64,000 nt of DNA from Mycolicibacterium sp. BiH015 (lineage in GTDB: Bacteria; Actinomycetota; Actinomycetes; Mycobacteriales; Mycobacteriaceae): positions 306,774-370,773 of the forward strand of contig NZ_JAQGCZ010000006.1 in NCBI RefSeq assembly GCF_027706845.1. Direction: 5' to 3'. The notes beneath the pieces are model-generated. The model was not told the origin of the DNA. It saw only the letters and a list, made by a program, of their open reading frames with translations, and did not search any database. Of this stretch, positions 1-8,515 are shown in pieces. A program made the position numbers and the translations under genes. Positions within the stretch are counted from its first letter, which is position 1, and the number at the start of each line of letters is the position of its first letter.

Positions 1-57
1 GCCGATACCTGAACCGGCGCCTGTCACGACGGCAACTTTTCCGGCGAAGCCCTGCAT
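1..57 (-). CDS. Short-chain dehydrogenase/reductase, N-terminus only
   Basis: Only the first 19 codons lie in the window; the gene reads leftwards off the edge from an ATG at 57-55. The residues include VAVVTGAGSGIG, the TGxxxGxG dinucleotide-binding motif at the N-terminus of classical SDR oxidoreductases, which use NAD(P)(H). The opening MQGFAGKVAVV resembles, from memory, the SDR Rv1245c that lies near kgd in M. tuberculosis, and that fits the synteny of the rest of the window. The substrate cannot be inferred from this fragment. Confidence 0.85.
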   Translation of the reverse strand, partial: MQGFAGKVAVVTGAGSGIG

Positions 58-198
58 GTGCACTCCCTCGGTTGTTCTACGCGTGTTGAGTGAGGGTGAG
101 CCTACCCGGTACCCGAGGTCCCGAATATGTTCGGGGGTCACACCAGCGGAAGGGCCGGTGAGCACCCCCCAGCGCTCACCGGCCCCCCAGCTCAGCAA

Positions 199-1761
199 TC
201 AGACCGCCGAGCCGGCTCCTGCTTTGCCGTCGGAACCCGACTCGCCCTGAGCGCCCTTGTCGCCCGCCTGTCCGGCGGAGCCGTTGGCACCGTTGCTTCC
301 CAACAAGCCGCCGCGCCCGCCGGAGCCGCCCTGGTTGCCTGCGCCTCCTGCGCCTCCTGCACCGCCGGCGCCGCCTTTGCCTGCGGCGCCGCCGGCGCCG
401 TTGTATTCGCCGCCGGACCTGGCTCCGTTTCCACCGTTGCCGCCGTCGCCGCCGCGAGCACCGGTGCCACCGGCGCCGCCGTCGCCGCCGACACCACCAG
501 CGCCCCCGTTGCCGCTGATAGCACCACCTCTACCACCCGAGCCGCCAACACCGCCGGCGCTACCCGCGCTGCCGGCAGCGCCTTCGCCCCCGTTGCCGCC
601 CGCGCCGCCGTCTGCAGGCGATTCGGGACCTAATCCGATAAGGGCGCCGGCATTTCCGCCGTCTCCGCCGCGTGCACCTGTTCCGCCGAGACCGCCGGTG
701 CCGCCGGCACCCGCAAGTTGAAAACTGTTGCTCCAGACCTGACCGCCGTTGCCGCCGTCGCCGCCGGGCGCTCCGGCGCCGCCGACTCCACCTTGGCCGC
801 CGTCACCACCTTGCGCGCCTCCCTCACCGACGGCGCTGCCGCCGTCACCTCCCGCACCTCCGGGCTGACCAGGGATACCGTTCTGCCCGGGCGAGCCGTC
901 GCCGCCGTACGCGCTGAGGTTCGGGGTGCCCTGCGAGCCGCTGACGCCATCCGCGCCCTTGCCGGCGGGAGGCAGCAGGGTCGCGGGAATGGGGTTTACG
1001 CCCGCGGCGCCCGTCGCACCCACACCGCCGGCACCGCCCGCGCCGCCGTTACCGAAAAGCTGTGCGCTGCCGCCGTTTCCGCCCGCGCCGCCGCCGATTC
1101 CACCGGTTCCGCCGTCGCCTCCGTTTCCACCGAACAGACCGCCGCGGCCGCCGTTGCCACCGGCCTGCCCGGCGAGACCGTCGCCGCCGCGGCCGCCGTT
1201 GCCCCACAGAATGCCGCCGTCGCCACCGTCTTCACCGGCGGCGCCGTCGAGGCCATTGCCGATCAGCCAGCCGCCATCGCCGAACATCGGTCGGAAAGCC
1301 ACCGCGCCGGGTGCAGCGGCATTACTCAGGGCTCCGCTCCCGCTCAGGTTCAGCACGGTCGCTTGCGTGGCGCGGGTGGAGAATGTCGTCGGGCCGCTCA
1401 GGCGCAGCAGCGCACCGAAATCCTCAGTGGACAGCGACGGTCCCGACGTGGCGGGGGCCGCGACAAACACAGTCGCCGGCTCCGACGCTGCGCGGCCCGT
1501 TCCCGAAGAACTGTCAGGAATCGTGATGCCGACCGGAACCCCGAGAGCGGTGAGAAGAACCGGGGCCGCGGGCGCGTGCGACGCCGCCCTCACCACCGGT
1601 GCCTGTGCCTGCGCAGGTGCCGGTGCGGTGGGCCCCTCGGCGAGCGACGCGATGGCGCCGCCACAAGCCAGTGCGCTGACGGCCACCGCCGCCGTCAGCG
1701 ACGTTCTTGTCGTGGACTTTCGGCCTTCTTTGCAGTGTGATTGGTGAGCCGTAACGGACAT
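199..1761 (-). CDS. PGRS-type glycine-rich protein without a PE domain
   Basis: A 520-residue protein. The frame stays open upstream to 2055, but the ATG at 1761 fits best: it gives a basic N-terminus (HCKEGRKSTTR) followed by a hydrophobic Ala/Val stretch at about residues 20-36 that looks like a signal peptide or signal anchor. A spacer of about 110 residues follows, then LIGNG, a motif seen where PGRS domains begin in PE_PGRS proteins, and then about 330 residues of GGxGGx repeats. The N-terminal PE domain is absent. PE_PGRS proteins are ESX-5 substrates, but without PE this one would need another route such as Sec. High GC makes long spurious plus-strand ORFs opposite it. Confidence 0.82.
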   Translation of the reverse strand: MSVTAHQSHCKEGRKSTTRTSLTAAVAVSALACGGAIASLAEGPTAPAPAQAQAPVVRAASHAPAAPVLLTALGVPVGITIPDSSSGTGRAASEPATVFVAAPATSGPSLSTEDFGALLRLSGPTTFSTRATQATVLNLSGSGALSNAAAPGAVAFRPMFGDGGWLIGNGLDGAAGEDGGDGGILWGNGGRGGDGLAGQAGGNGGRGGLFGGNGGDGGTGGIGGGAGGNGGSAQLFGNGGAGGAGGVGATGAAGVNPIPATLLPPAGKGADGVSGSQGTPNLSAYGGDGSPGQNGIPGQPGGAGGDGGSAVGEGGAQGGDGGQGGVGGAGAPGGDGGNGGQVWSNSFQLAGAGGTGGLGGTGARGGDGGNAGALIGLGPESPADGGAGGNGGEGAAGSAGSAGGVGGSGGRGGAISGNGGAGGVGGDGGAGGTGARGGDGGNGGNGARSGGEYNGAGGAAGKGGAGGAGGAGGAGNQGGSGGRGGLLGSNGANGSAGQAGDKGAQGESGSDGKAGAGSAV

Positions 1762-1932
1762 GGCAACCCCCAGAATTGGTTGATGACGAGTGTTGTCGCC
1801 AAAACTAGGTGCGTTTGCAATGGATCGATTGAGTAGTGCACTACCCCAATTCGATCGAATGACAGGAAGCGCGCTACGTACCGACACGACTGCCCGCGTA
1901 ATGCCCGCAACCCGTTCTACGACAATCAAGGC

Positions 1933-2286
1933 ATGACGTTGAAGTACTCCGCGGTCGCCGCGCTCGTCGCGTCGGCCGCCGTCGCCGCCACGATGTCCGC
2001 GGCCCCGGCGCAGGCCGATCCCACGACTGACGCCTTTCTGTCCACGCTGCAGCACTACCGACTGGGCGACATCGATCCGGCGACCGCTGTCCGCGTCGGC
2101 CAGACCGTGTGCCCGATGCTTTCCGAGCCCGGTCAGAACGCCGCCAACGTCGCGGCCGACATCGCCGACGACCTCGGGCGTCCGCTGGGTCCGGCCACCA
2201 TGTTCACCGGATTGGCCATCTCGATCTTCTGCCCCCGCGCGGTGAACGCGCTCACCGACGGGGTTCCGTTCTCGTTCTTCCGGTAA
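1933..2286 (+). CDS. Small secreted DUF732-type protein
   Basis: A 117-residue protein with a clear signal peptide: Lys4, a hydrophobic Ala/Val core, and AQA-D as a probable cleavage site near residue 28. The mature part (DAFLSTLQHYRLGDIDPATAVRVG..., with Cys in TVCPML and IFCPRAV) has the two-cysteine, all-helical pattern of the mycobacterial DUF732 family, small exported proteins of unknown function. It is transcribed divergently from the PGRS gene. The two cysteines could form a disulphide outside the membrane. It ends 13 bp before the convergent DUF4188 gene. Confidence 0.85.
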   Translation: MTLKYSAVAALVASAAVAATMSAAPAQADPTTDAFLSTLQHYRLGDIDPATAVRVGQTVCPMLSEPGQNAANVAADIADDLGRPLGPATMFTGLAISIFCPRAVNALTDGVPFSFFR

Positions 2287-2299
2287 TCGAGGGCGGCAG

Positions 2300-2851
2300 T
2301 CAGCCGACGTACTCGGCGTCGGTCTCGTTCATTCGTTCGTGAATGTTGGTCCGCGGTGATCCGAGGCGTTCGCGCACGCCAAGCGCTTTGGCCAAGCCGA
2401 ACGGCGCCATGTTGGCATAGCGGGTCTCAATGTCATCGGCGGCGACTCGGTAGGTCTCGTGCCAGATACCGATGTCGCCACTGCCGGCTGCGGCTGCGTT
2501 GAATTCCGCCCACGCAGGCGCGTGGGCAAGTGTCGGATCTTTCGCAAACCGACCGAGGTGCTCCACGCTCTTCCAGTACTGCACCACGATGACGTCTCGT
2601 CCCGCGTAATAGGTGTGGGCCGCCAGTAGGCCGAGGTCGGCATCGTTCGACAGTTGGCGCAGCATGCGCGTCATTGCGACGACAGTCGGCCACCAGCTGC
2701 GGACACGACGCCACCGGTGCACGTGGGCCCCGATAAGGAACACGACCGTCTCATCCGAGCCGACCTCAGCCACGCTGTGACCCGCCCGCACACCCGACGG
2801 GACTCTGCCCATCGCATTCCGGTATGCGCGCGGAATTCGAGCCTGTGTCAT
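2300..2851 (-). CDS. DUF4188 (monooxygenase-like fold) protein
   Basis: A 183-residue protein. The ATG at 2851 is preceded by AAGGGGG at good spacing and is preferred to the longer reading from 2896, which would run into the promoter dyads. The motifs RVRSWWPTVVAMTRML, VVQYWKSVEHLGRFA and GIWHETYRV are typical of DUF4188, a dimeric alpha/beta-barrel (ABM-like) family often annotated as monooxygenases; no reaction is established. It is transcribed divergently from a MerR regulator with two overlapping palindromes between them, so MerR control is likely. Confidence 0.85.
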   Translation of the reverse strand: MTQARIPRAYRNAMGRVPSGVRAGHSVAEVGSDETVVFLIGAHVHRWRRVRSWWPTVVAMTRMLRQLSNDADLGLLAAHTYYAGRDVIVVQYWKSVEHLGRFAKDPTLAHAPAWAEFNAAAAGSGDIGIWHETYRVAADDIETRYANMAPFGLAKALGVRERLGSPRTNIHERMNETDAEYVG

Positions 2852-2874
2852 GGATCCCCCTTGGATAGTGTCGA

Positions 2875-2900
2875 TATCCTTTAAGGATAGTGGCACTATC
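2875..2900. promoter_or_regulatory. Two overlapping palindromes, probable MerR operator
   Basis: The 81-bp divergent gap between the DUF4188 and MerR genes holds two perfect 7-1-7 palindromes that overlap by four bases: TATCCTT-T-AAGGATA at 2875-2889 and GATAGTG-G-CACTATC at 2886-2900. A further GATAGTG at 2864-2870 pairs with the last arm. MerR dimers bind such dyads between promoter elements. Assignment to the neighbouring regulator is inferred from position. Confidence 0.65.
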
Positions 2901-2932
2901 GTCGGCAGGGGTCAACCCGCGGAAGGAACTGA

Positions 2933-3577
2933 GTGCAACTTTCCGAACTGTCGGAGCAGTCCGGCGTCACCGTGTCGACTATCAAGTACTACTTGCGCGA
3001 AGGACTTCTGCCGCCGGGCGAAAAAAGGGGTGAGCGCCGCGCGGATTATGGGAAGAAGCACGTCGCCCGACTCAGGCTGCTGCGCGTCCTGAGGGAGGTC
3101 GGCGACGTATCCGTCGCCGACCTCAAAGGAATCGTCGCCGCGATCGACGATCGCTCGCGCTCAGTCCATCAGATGTTCGGAGCCGCCTTCGATGCGCTGA
3201 CGAAATCCCCCGATCGCGTTGCGGATGCGTCGTCGCGGAATCGCGCGGATCAGCTCGTCGAAGAGGCCGGATGGGTGGCGGTTCGCTCCGATTCACCCGA
3301 GCGCGAACGGCTCGCCTATCTGCTCCACGCGGTCTCCGACCTGGGTGCCCATCTCGAACCGCAGGAGTGGCGCAGATATCTCGACCTCGTCGACTCGTTG
3401 GCGGCCTTCGAGGTGAACCGATTACATCCTGACGATCCCGCCGCGGACCGCGACGTATTGCTGAGGCGCATGGTCGTGGGCCAGGTCGTCTTCGGGGAAC
3501 TCGTGCTCAGCCTTCGCCGGCTGGCGCATGAACACCACAGCGCTCAACGGGCTTCGGGCGCCGCTCGACGGCCGTGA
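2933..3577 (+). CDS. MerR-family transcriptional regulator
   Basis: A 214-residue protein starting at GTG 2933, with GGAAGGA seven bases upstream. Residues 1-70 are a MerR winged helix-turn-helix: LSELSEQSGVTVSTIKYYLREGLLPPGE, then ARLRLLRVLREVGDVSVADLKGIV. The C-terminal two thirds is helical without the cysteines of metal-sensing MerR proteins, so an organic ligand is more likely. It is divergent from the DUF4188 gene and probably regulates it and itself through the dyads at 2875-2900. It converges with kgd, with a hairpin spanning its stop codon. Confidence 0.88.
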   Translation: MQLSELSEQSGVTVSTIKYYLREGLLPPGEKRGERRADYGKKHVARLRLLRVLREVGDVSVADLKGIVAAIDDRSRSVHQMFGAAFDALTKSPDRVADASSRNRADQLVEEAGWVAVRSDSPERERLAYLLHAVSDLGAHLEPQEWRRYLDLVDSLAAFEVNRLHPDDPAADRDVLLRRMVVGQVVFGELVLSLRRLAHEHHSAQRASGAARRP

Positions 3578-3606
3578 CCGCGCGCGAAATGTACGCGGTT
3601 CACGGC
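3571..3606. terminator. Hairpin between convergent merR and kgd
   Basis: GCCGTGACCGCG is followed after 11 bases by CGCGGTTCACGGC, giving a GC-rich stem of about 12 bp with one bulged base. It spans the merR stop codon and sits about 50 bp beyond the kgd stop, so it could end transcription from both sides. No U-tract is visible, as is usual in mycobacteria. Confidence 0.5.
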
Positions 3607-3658
3607 GCGTCGGCGTGCAGACACGCGCGCTCGCGGTGCGAGGTGCCGGCCCGGAGAG

Positions 3659-6600
3659 CTACTGGGCGAACGCCTCGTCGATGATCTCTTGCTGCTCCAC
3701 GGCGTGGACCTTCGACGAACCCGACGAGGGCGCCGACATGGCCCGCCGCGAGATCCGCTTGATACCGGACAACTTGTCGGGCAGCACCTCGGGCAGCGTC
3801 AGCCCGAACGTCGGCCAAGCACCCTGGTTGGCCGGCTCCTCCTGCACCCAGAAGAACTGCTCGGCATTCGGGTAGAGGTCCAGCGTCTCGTTGAGCCGGC
3901 GCTTCGGTAGCGGGGCGAGCTGTTCGATCCGGACGATCGCCACGTCGTCGCGGCCGTCCTTCTTCTTGCGGGCCGCCAACTCGTAGTACAGCTTGCCGCT
4001 GGTCAACAGCATCCGGGTGACCTTCGACCGGTCGCCGGTGCCGTCGGAGTAGGTCGGCTCCTCCAGGATCGAGCGGAACTTCTGCTCGGTGAAGTCGCGG
4101 ATGTCGCTGACGGCCGCCTTGTTGCGCAGCATCGACTTCGGGGTCGCCACGATCAGCGGCCGGTGGATGCCGTCCAGGCCGTGGCGGCGCAGCAGGTGGA
4201 AGTAGTTCGCCGGTGTGGACGGCATCGCAATCGTCATCGACCCTTCGGCCCACAGCAGCAGGAACCGCTCGATGCGGGCCGACGTGTGGTCGGGCCCCTG
4301 ACCTTCGTGGCCGTGCGGCAGAAGCAGCACCACGTCGGAGAGCTGCCCCCACTTGGCCTCACCGGAGCTGATGAACTCGTCGATGATCGACTGCGCGCCG
4401 TTGACGAAGTCGCCGAACTGCGCCTCCCACAACACCAATGCGTCCGGGTTGCCGACGGAGTACCCGTACTCGAACCCGACCGCCGCGAATTCCGACAGCG
4501 CCGAGTCGTACACCATCAGCTTGCCGCCGGTGGGGTTGCCGTCGGAGTCCACGGTCAGCAGGTCAAGCGGTGTGAACTCCTTGCCGGTCTGCCGGTCGAT
4601 GATCACCGCGTGGCGCTGGGTGAACGTGCCGCGACGGGTGTCCTGCCCGGAGAACCGGATCGTCTTGCCCTCGGCCAGGAACGTTCCCAGCGCGAGCAAC
4701 TCGGCGAAGGCCCAGTCGACCTTGCCCTCGTAGGCCATCTCGCGACGCTTCTCCAGCACTGGCTTGACGCGTGGGTGGACGTTGAAGTCGTCGCCGAATG
4801 CGAGGTGCGCATCACCGATGCGGGCCAGGAGCGCCTTGTCCACCGCGGTGTTCATGCCTGCCGGCACCATCTGGTCGGATTCCACGGACGCGCTGGGCTC
4901 GATCTCGTGCTTCTCGAGTTCGCGCACCTCGTTGAAGACCCGCTCGAGCTGGCCCTGGTAGTCGCGCAGGGCGTCCTCGGCTTCCTTCATCGAGATGTCG
5001 CCGCGGCCAATCAGGGCTTCGGTGTAGGTCTTGCGCACGCCGCGCTTGGTGTCGATGACGTCGTACATGTACGGCTGGGTCATCGACGGGTCGTCGCCTT
5101 CGTTGTGACCGCGCCTGCGGTAGCACAGCATGTCGATGACGACGTCTTTCTTGAACTTCTGCCGGAAGTCGACGGCCAGCTTGGCCACCCACACAGCGGC
5201 CTCCGGGTCGTCTCCGTTGACGTGGAAGATCGGCGCGCCGATCATTTTGGCGACGTCGGTGCAGTACTCCGAAGATCGGGAGTCGTACGGCGATGTGGTG
5301 AAACCGATTTGGTTGTTGACGATGATGTGGATCGTCCCGCCGGTGCGGTAGCCCCGAAGCAGGGCCAGGTTCAGCGTCTCGGCCACCACACCCTGACCCG
5401 CGAAGGCGGCGTCGCCGTGCAGCATCATCGGGACCACGGTGAATCCGTCGGGGCCGGCGCCCTTGTCGAGGATGTCCTGCTTGGCCCGCACGATGCCTTC
5501 GAGCACCGGGTCGACGGCCTCGAGGTGGCTGGGGTTGGCCACCAGGGAGACCGAGATGTCGTTGTCTCCGAACATCTGGATGTAGGTGCCGTTGGCGCCG
5601 AGGTGGTACTTCACGTCGCCGGAGCCGTGCGCCTGCGACGGGTTCAGGTTGCCCTCGAACTCGGTGAAGATCTGGCTGTACGGCTTGCCGACGATGTTGG
5701 CCAGCACGTTGAGGCGGCCACGGTGCGGCATGCCGATGACGACCTCGTTGAGCGCGTGCTCGGCGCACTGGTCGATGGCGGCGTCCATCATCGGGATGAC
5801 GGTCTCCGCGCCTTCCAGTGAGAACCGTTTCTGCCCAACGTATTTGGTCTGCAGGAAGGTCTCGAAGGCCTCGGCCGCGTTGAGCTTGCTCAGAATGTAC
5901 TTCTGCTCGGCGACCGTCGGCTTCTCGTGCTTGACCTCGATGCGTTCCTGCAGCCACTGCTGTTGCTCGGGCTCGAGGATGTGGGTGTACTCGACGCCGA
6001 TGTGGCGGCAGTACGCGTCACGCAGCAGGCCGAGGATGTCGCGCAGCTTCTTGTGGGTCTGGCCGGCGAAACCGTTGACCTTGAACTCGCGGTCGAGATC
6101 CCACAGCGTCAACCCGTGGGTGTTGATGTCGAGGTCGGGGTGGCTGCGGAAGCGGGTCTTGTCCAGTCGCAAAGGATCGATGTCGGCCATCAGATGGCCG
6201 CGATTGCGGTATGCCGCAATCAATTCGATGACGCGGGCGTTCTTGTCCTCGATGGAGTCCGGGTTGTCGATGCGCCAGCGGACCGGCTCGTAGGGAATGC
6301 CGAGTTCGCGGAAGATCTCGTCGTAGAACTCGTCGTCGAGCAGCAGCGTGTGGATGGTCCGCAGGAAATCGCCGGACTCGGCGCCCTGGATGATGCGGTG
6401 GTCGTAGGTCGACGTCAGAGTGATCAGCTTGCCGACACCGAGTTCGGCGATACGCTCCTCGCTGGCACCCTGGAACTCCGCCGGGTACTCCATGGCGCCC
6501 GCGCCGATGATCGCGCCCTGACCCTGCATCAGGCGCGGCACCGAGTGCACGGTGCCGATGGTGCCCGGGTTGGTCAGCGAAATCGTCACTCCCGCAAAGT

Positions 6601-7408
6601 CTTCGCCCGTCAGCTTGCCGTCGCGGGCGCGGCGCACGATGTCCTCGTAGGCGGCGATGAACTGTCCGAAGCGCATGGTCTCGCAGCCCTTGATGGCGGC
6701 GACGACGAGCGCGCGCTTACCGTCCTTGCCGGGCAGGTCGATCGCCAGACCCAGGTTGGTGTGCGCGGGGGTCACCGCGTTCGGCTTCCCGTCGACCTCG
6801 GCGAAGTGCCGGTTCATGTTCGGGAACTTCTTGACCGCCTGCACGATGGCATAGCCCAGCAGGTGGGTGAACGAGATCTTGCCGCCGCGGGTGCGCTTGA
6901 GGTGGTTGTTGATGACGATGCGGTTGTCGATCATCGCCTTGGCCGGGATGGCCCGCACGCTCGTGGCGGTCGGCACTTCCAGCGAGGCGGACATGTTCTT
7001 GACGACGGCCGCCGCGGCGCCCCGCAGCACCTGGCTCTCGTCGTCGCCGGAGACGCTGGCGGGCTGCTTGGCCTTCGTGGCGGGCTCGGGCTTTTCCGGA
7101 GCCTTCTCAGGGGCCTTCTTGTCAGCCTTTGGTGCTGTCTTCTCCGGAGCCTTGGCGGCGGGCTTCTCGGACTTCGCCGGCGGGGCTGAGGTGCCGTTGC
7201 TGCTCGCGGGCTTCGGTGCCGGTGCCGGCTCGGGCGGAGAGGTCGGTTTGCCGTTCGACCTGGCGGGGGCTTCGTTGGTGGGTTCGGGGGAGTAGTCGAC
7301 GAGGAATTCGTGCCAACTCGGGTCAACCGACGACGGATCCTCGCGGAACTTGCGGTACATCTCTTCGACCAACCACTCGTTCTGACCGAATGGTGAAGGT
7401 GAGCTCAC
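3659..7408 (-). CDS. kgd: Multifunctional 2-oxoglutarate metabolism enzyme (Kgd)
   Basis: This is the mycobacterial 2-oxoglutarate decarboxylase / E1 component / 2-hydroxy-3-oxoadipate synthase of the TCA cycle, a thiamine-diphosphate enzyme. The start chosen is GTG 7408, giving 1249 residues beginning SSPSPFGQNEWLVEEMYRKF, very close to M. tuberculosis Kgd as I recall it; a TTG at 7426 is the alternative. Order: an E1 N-terminal segment, a Pro/Ala/Lys-rich linker (about 40-115), an E2-like acyltransferase domain with DHRIIQGAESGDFL, then the E1 domain with HRGRLNVLAN and GDAAFAGQGVVAETLNL. The linker composition differs from M. tuberculosis, as is usual. It lacks a lipoyl domain, so it must work with a separate E2. 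Confidence 0.97.
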   Translation of the reverse strand: MSSPSPFGQNEWLVEEMYRKFREDPSSVDPSWHEFLVDYSPEPTNEAPARSNGKPTSPPEPAPAPKPASSNGTSAPPAKSEKPAAKAPEKTAPKADKKAPEKAPEKPEPATKAKQPASVSGDDESQVLRGAAAAVVKNMSASLEVPTATSVRAIPAKAMIDNRIVINNHLKRTRGGKISFTHLLGYAIVQAVKKFPNMNRHFAEVDGKPNAVTPAHTNLGLAIDLPGKDGKRALVVAAIKGCETMRFGQFIAAYEDIVRRARDGKLTGEDFAGVTISLTNPGTIGTVHSVPRLMQGQGAIIGAGAMEYPAEFQGASEERIAELGVGKLITLTSTYDHRIIQGAESGDFLRTIHTLLLDDEFYDEIFRELGIPYEPVRWRIDNPDSIEDKNARVIELIAAYRNRGHLMADIDPLRLDKTRFRSHPDLDINTHGLTLWDLDREFKVNGFAGQTHKKLRDILGLLRDAYCRHIGVEYTHILEPEQQQWLQERIEVKHEKPTVAEQKYILSKLNAAEAFETFLQTKYVGQKRFSLEGAETVIPMMDAAIDQCAEHALNEVVIGMPHRGRLNVLANIVGKPYSQIFTEFEGNLNPSQAHGSGDVKYHLGANGTYIQMFGDNDISVSLVANPSHLEAVDPVLEGIVRAKQDILDKGAGPDGFTVVPMMLHGDAAFAGQGVVAETLNLALLRGYRTGGTIHIIVNNQIGFTTSPYDSRSSEYCTDVAKMIGAPIFHVNGDDPEAAVWVAKLAVDFRQKFKKDVVIDMLCYRRRGHNEGDDPSMTQPYMYDVIDTKRGVRKTYTEALIGRGDISMKEAEDALRDYQGQLERVFNEVRELEKHEIEPSASVESDQMVPAGMNTAVDKALLARIGDAHLAFGDDFNVHPRVKPVLEKRREMAYEGKVDWAFAELLALGTFLAEGKTIRFSGQDTRRGTFTQRHAVIIDRQTGKEFTPLDLLTVDSDGNPTGGKLMVYDSALSEFAAVGFEYGYSVGNPDALVLWEAQFGDFVNGAQSIIDEFISSGEAKWGQLSDVVLLLPHGHEGQGPDHTSARIERFLLLWAEGSMTIAMPSTPANYFHLLRRHGLDGIHRPLIVATPKSMLRNKAAVSDIRDFTEQKFRSILEEPTYSDGTGDRSKVTRMLLTSGKLYYELAARKKKDGRDDVAIVRIEQLAPLPKRRLNETLDLYPNAEQFFWVQEEPANQGAWPTFGLTLPEVLPDKLSGIKRISRRAMSAPSSGSSKVHAVEQQEIIDEAFAQ

Positions 7409-7630
7409 GGCTGTTATTCGCCTCAATTCTTCGATTCGGGCCGACGCCGCGCGGCAGCCGGCCCCCCTTTGTTCAACCCGGTGTGCGGTTACCCCGCTGT
7501 TTCCGCCGCATCAAGGCTAGCGCTTTCGGTAGGGCCCAGACCACGCAACGTACTTATGGTCTTATCGGTCACAGCTCATCGGTGGTCGAGCGGTCGGGAA
7601 CGCGGGATGAACGTCGCTGACGCGCCGGAG

Positions 7631-8374
7631 CTATTCGCCTGGGGCGGGAAGAAGATGCAGGGCTGAAGGCCACCGGGCAGGTGGGTTGCCGAACGCCTTG
7701 TGTGCGTTGGCGACGATCTTCTTGCCCATCAACCGGTTGCCGACACCGCCGACCACGGCCCCGATCCCGACCGGCAGCATCTTGCCGAACGCCAGGGCGC
7801 CACGCTTGAGCGCGTAGCGCTTGACGAAGTAGCGCAGCAACCGGGAGTTGAGCTGGGACAGCGCGGGCAGCGGCAGCGTGGCCGCACCGTCGGACACCCA
7901 GGCGCCGCTGGTGCGCCCGGGGCCGAGGAGGTCGGCTACAGCTCGCCTGCTGTCTTCGCCGACGAGGACGGACAGCACCAGAGCGCGGCGCCGTTCGCGG
8001 TGCTCGGCGGGGATGCCGTGCACTTCGGCCATGGCCAGCACGTACAGCGCGGTGGCCTCCAGGAACACGACGGTCTCACCGGCGACGGCCGACATCGCCA
8101 CGAGTGTGCCGATCCCCGGATAGGCGGCAGCCGACCCGACGGCGGCGCCACTGGCCATCACCGTGGCCATGTACTGCGTGTCCAGTTTGCGCTGGATCTC
8201 CGCAGGCGTGGCACCGGGATTGTGCTGGCGCAACCGCTCCACGTAGGCCCGCACGGCGGGACCCTGCACGCGGGCCCCGCGCTCGAGAATCTGGGAGAGC
8301 ACCTTGGCGGCGACGCCCGGATCTTCGTCCGGCACCGCGGGCACCTGCTTCTTGGCTCGTGACCTGGCACTCAT
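7631..8374 (-). CDS. Conserved mycobacterial membrane-associated protein (Rv1249c-like)
   Basis: A 247-residue protein upstream of kgd on the same strand (222-bp gap to the chosen kgd start). It has a basic N-terminus, a helical region (AAKVLSQILERGARVQGPAVRAYVERLRQ), and a Gly/Ala-rich hydrophobic stretch at about 90-130 that may be one or two membrane helices. A second Gly-rich hydrophobic segment lies near the C-terminus (LPVGIGAVVGGVGNRLMGKKIV). Position and size match Rv1249c, annotated as a possible membrane protein. The function is unknown; I see no catalytic motif. Confidence 0.85.
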   Translation of the reverse strand: MSARSRAKKQVPAVPDEDPGVAAKVLSQILERGARVQGPAVRAYVERLRQHNPGATPAEIQRKLDTQYMATVMASGAAVGSAAAYPGIGTLVAMSAVAGETVVFLEATALYVLAMAEVHGIPAEHRERRRALVLSVLVGEDSRRAVADLLGPGRTSGAWVSDGAATLPLPALSQLNSRLLRYFVKRYALKRGALAFGKMLPVGIGAVVGGVGNRLMGKKIVANAHKAFGNPPARWPSALHLLPAPGE

Positions 8375-8515
8375 GAGCGCTACCTCCCTGTGAACCTGAT
8401 TTCAGGCTAGCGCTTGTCAAACGAACGGCGGTCGACAAAGCGTGCCCCAACGTGATCGCAGTCACTCTTTCCGGATGGGGGAAGAAAATATTGGGAAGCG
8501 TCGCTAATCATTTTC

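Noticed and set aside
127..1747. Several plus-strand Pro/Ala-rich and Arg-rich ORFs opposite the PGRS gene
   Set aside because: They are the antisense of GGxGGx codon repeats and have no independent start signals.
4163..7189. Long plus-strand ORFs of 552 and 420 residues opposite kgd
   Set aside because: Their composition (runs of Val, Gly, Asp, His, Arg) is what high-GC genes give on the antisense strand; kgd itself matches its family over the whole length.
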